DNA of 21,681 nucleotides from Candidatus Uhrbacteria bacterium (lineage in GTDB: Bacteria; Patescibacteriota; Patescibacteriia; UBA9934; GWF2-40-263), in NCBI GenBank assembly GCA_016208545.1, contig JACQXU010000019.1, forward strand, positions 4,317-25,997. The letters run 5' to 3'. Below are positions 21,612-21,681 of the stretch, one piece after another. The translations under genes were made by a program, and so were the position numbers. The notes below the pieces were generated by a model. The model was not told the origin of the DNA and did not search any database. It saw only the letters and a program-made list of their open reading frames with translations. The first letter of the stretch is position 1, and each line of letters starts with the position of its first letter.

Positions 21612-21681
21612 TAAAAATCGAAAACAAAACCATTAAATTGGTTACGACAACAGAGGAAGAATTAATAGAGAAATTAGTCAA
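21608..21681 (+). CDS. Start of an unidentified gene, cut by the right edge
   Basis: ATG at 21608 opens a frame (MVKIENKTIKLV, then an acidic TEEELIEKLV stretch) of 24 codons to the window end. Too short to classify. The AT-rich, palindromic upstream region and the decayed transporter beside it fit the first gene of an accessory module, for instance a regulator, antitoxin or restriction-related gene, but nothing in the residues proves this. Confidence 0.45.
   Translation, partial: MVKIENKTIKLVTTTEEELIEKLV

Overview
The window looks like a chromosomal segment of a Candidate Phyla Radiation (Patescibacteria, Parcubacteria-like) bacterium. This is inferred from gene content and style, not from a marker tree. 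The clues are secreted proteins of CPR-typical build, many genes with weak or no Shine-Dalgarno sequence, a family A DNA polymerase with a decayed proofreading domain, RmuC, a TrmB-type regulator, a membrane-anchored DsbA-like protein, and the standard genetic code with TGA used as stop.

Positions 1-9263 are one leftward operon of four envelope genes behind a strong sigma70-type promoter (9283-9312). In order these are a 302-aa secreted beta protein, a DUF916-like single-pass membrane protein, a 1141-aa membrane protein with FN3 domains, a Pro/Glu stalk and carboxypeptidase-regulatory-like domains, and a tail-fibre-like protein of more than 1346 aa that runs off the left edge. Junctions are 1 nt, 5 nt and a 32-nt overlap, so the genes are probably co-translated and may form one surface or attachment structure.

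Positions 9264-10370 are an almost gene-free hub. It holds two perfect DnaA boxes in inverted orientation, a near-consensus parS site, tRNA-Ala(CGC), tRNA-Arg(CCT), and several long inverted repeats, including a 183-nt rod-like one. It could lie at or near the replication origin and could encode undescribed structured RNAs.

Positions 10370-16869 hold rmuC, an orphan membrane protein and rpsT rightward, then a leftward operon of TrmB-like regulator, polA and holA. rpsT and holA converge and overlap, and the rpsT terminator lies inside the holA coding sequence.

Positions 16870-19350 hold a DUF3307-like membrane gene and a GC-rich orphan gene that converge on back-to-back terminators. They are followed by a repeat-rich stretch with tRNA-His(GTG), a 54-bp duplication of the tRNA-His 3' end plus its terminator (integration or recombination scar), strong palindromes and GC-rich blocks, and an unexplained rightward terminator at 19322-19352.

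Positions 19350-21681 hold a XerC/D-type recombinase with an apparently leaderless mRNA, a DsbA-like thiol oxidoreductase, an N-terminally truncated transporter remnant, and the first 24 codons of a new rightward gene preceded by a palindromic, operator-like region.
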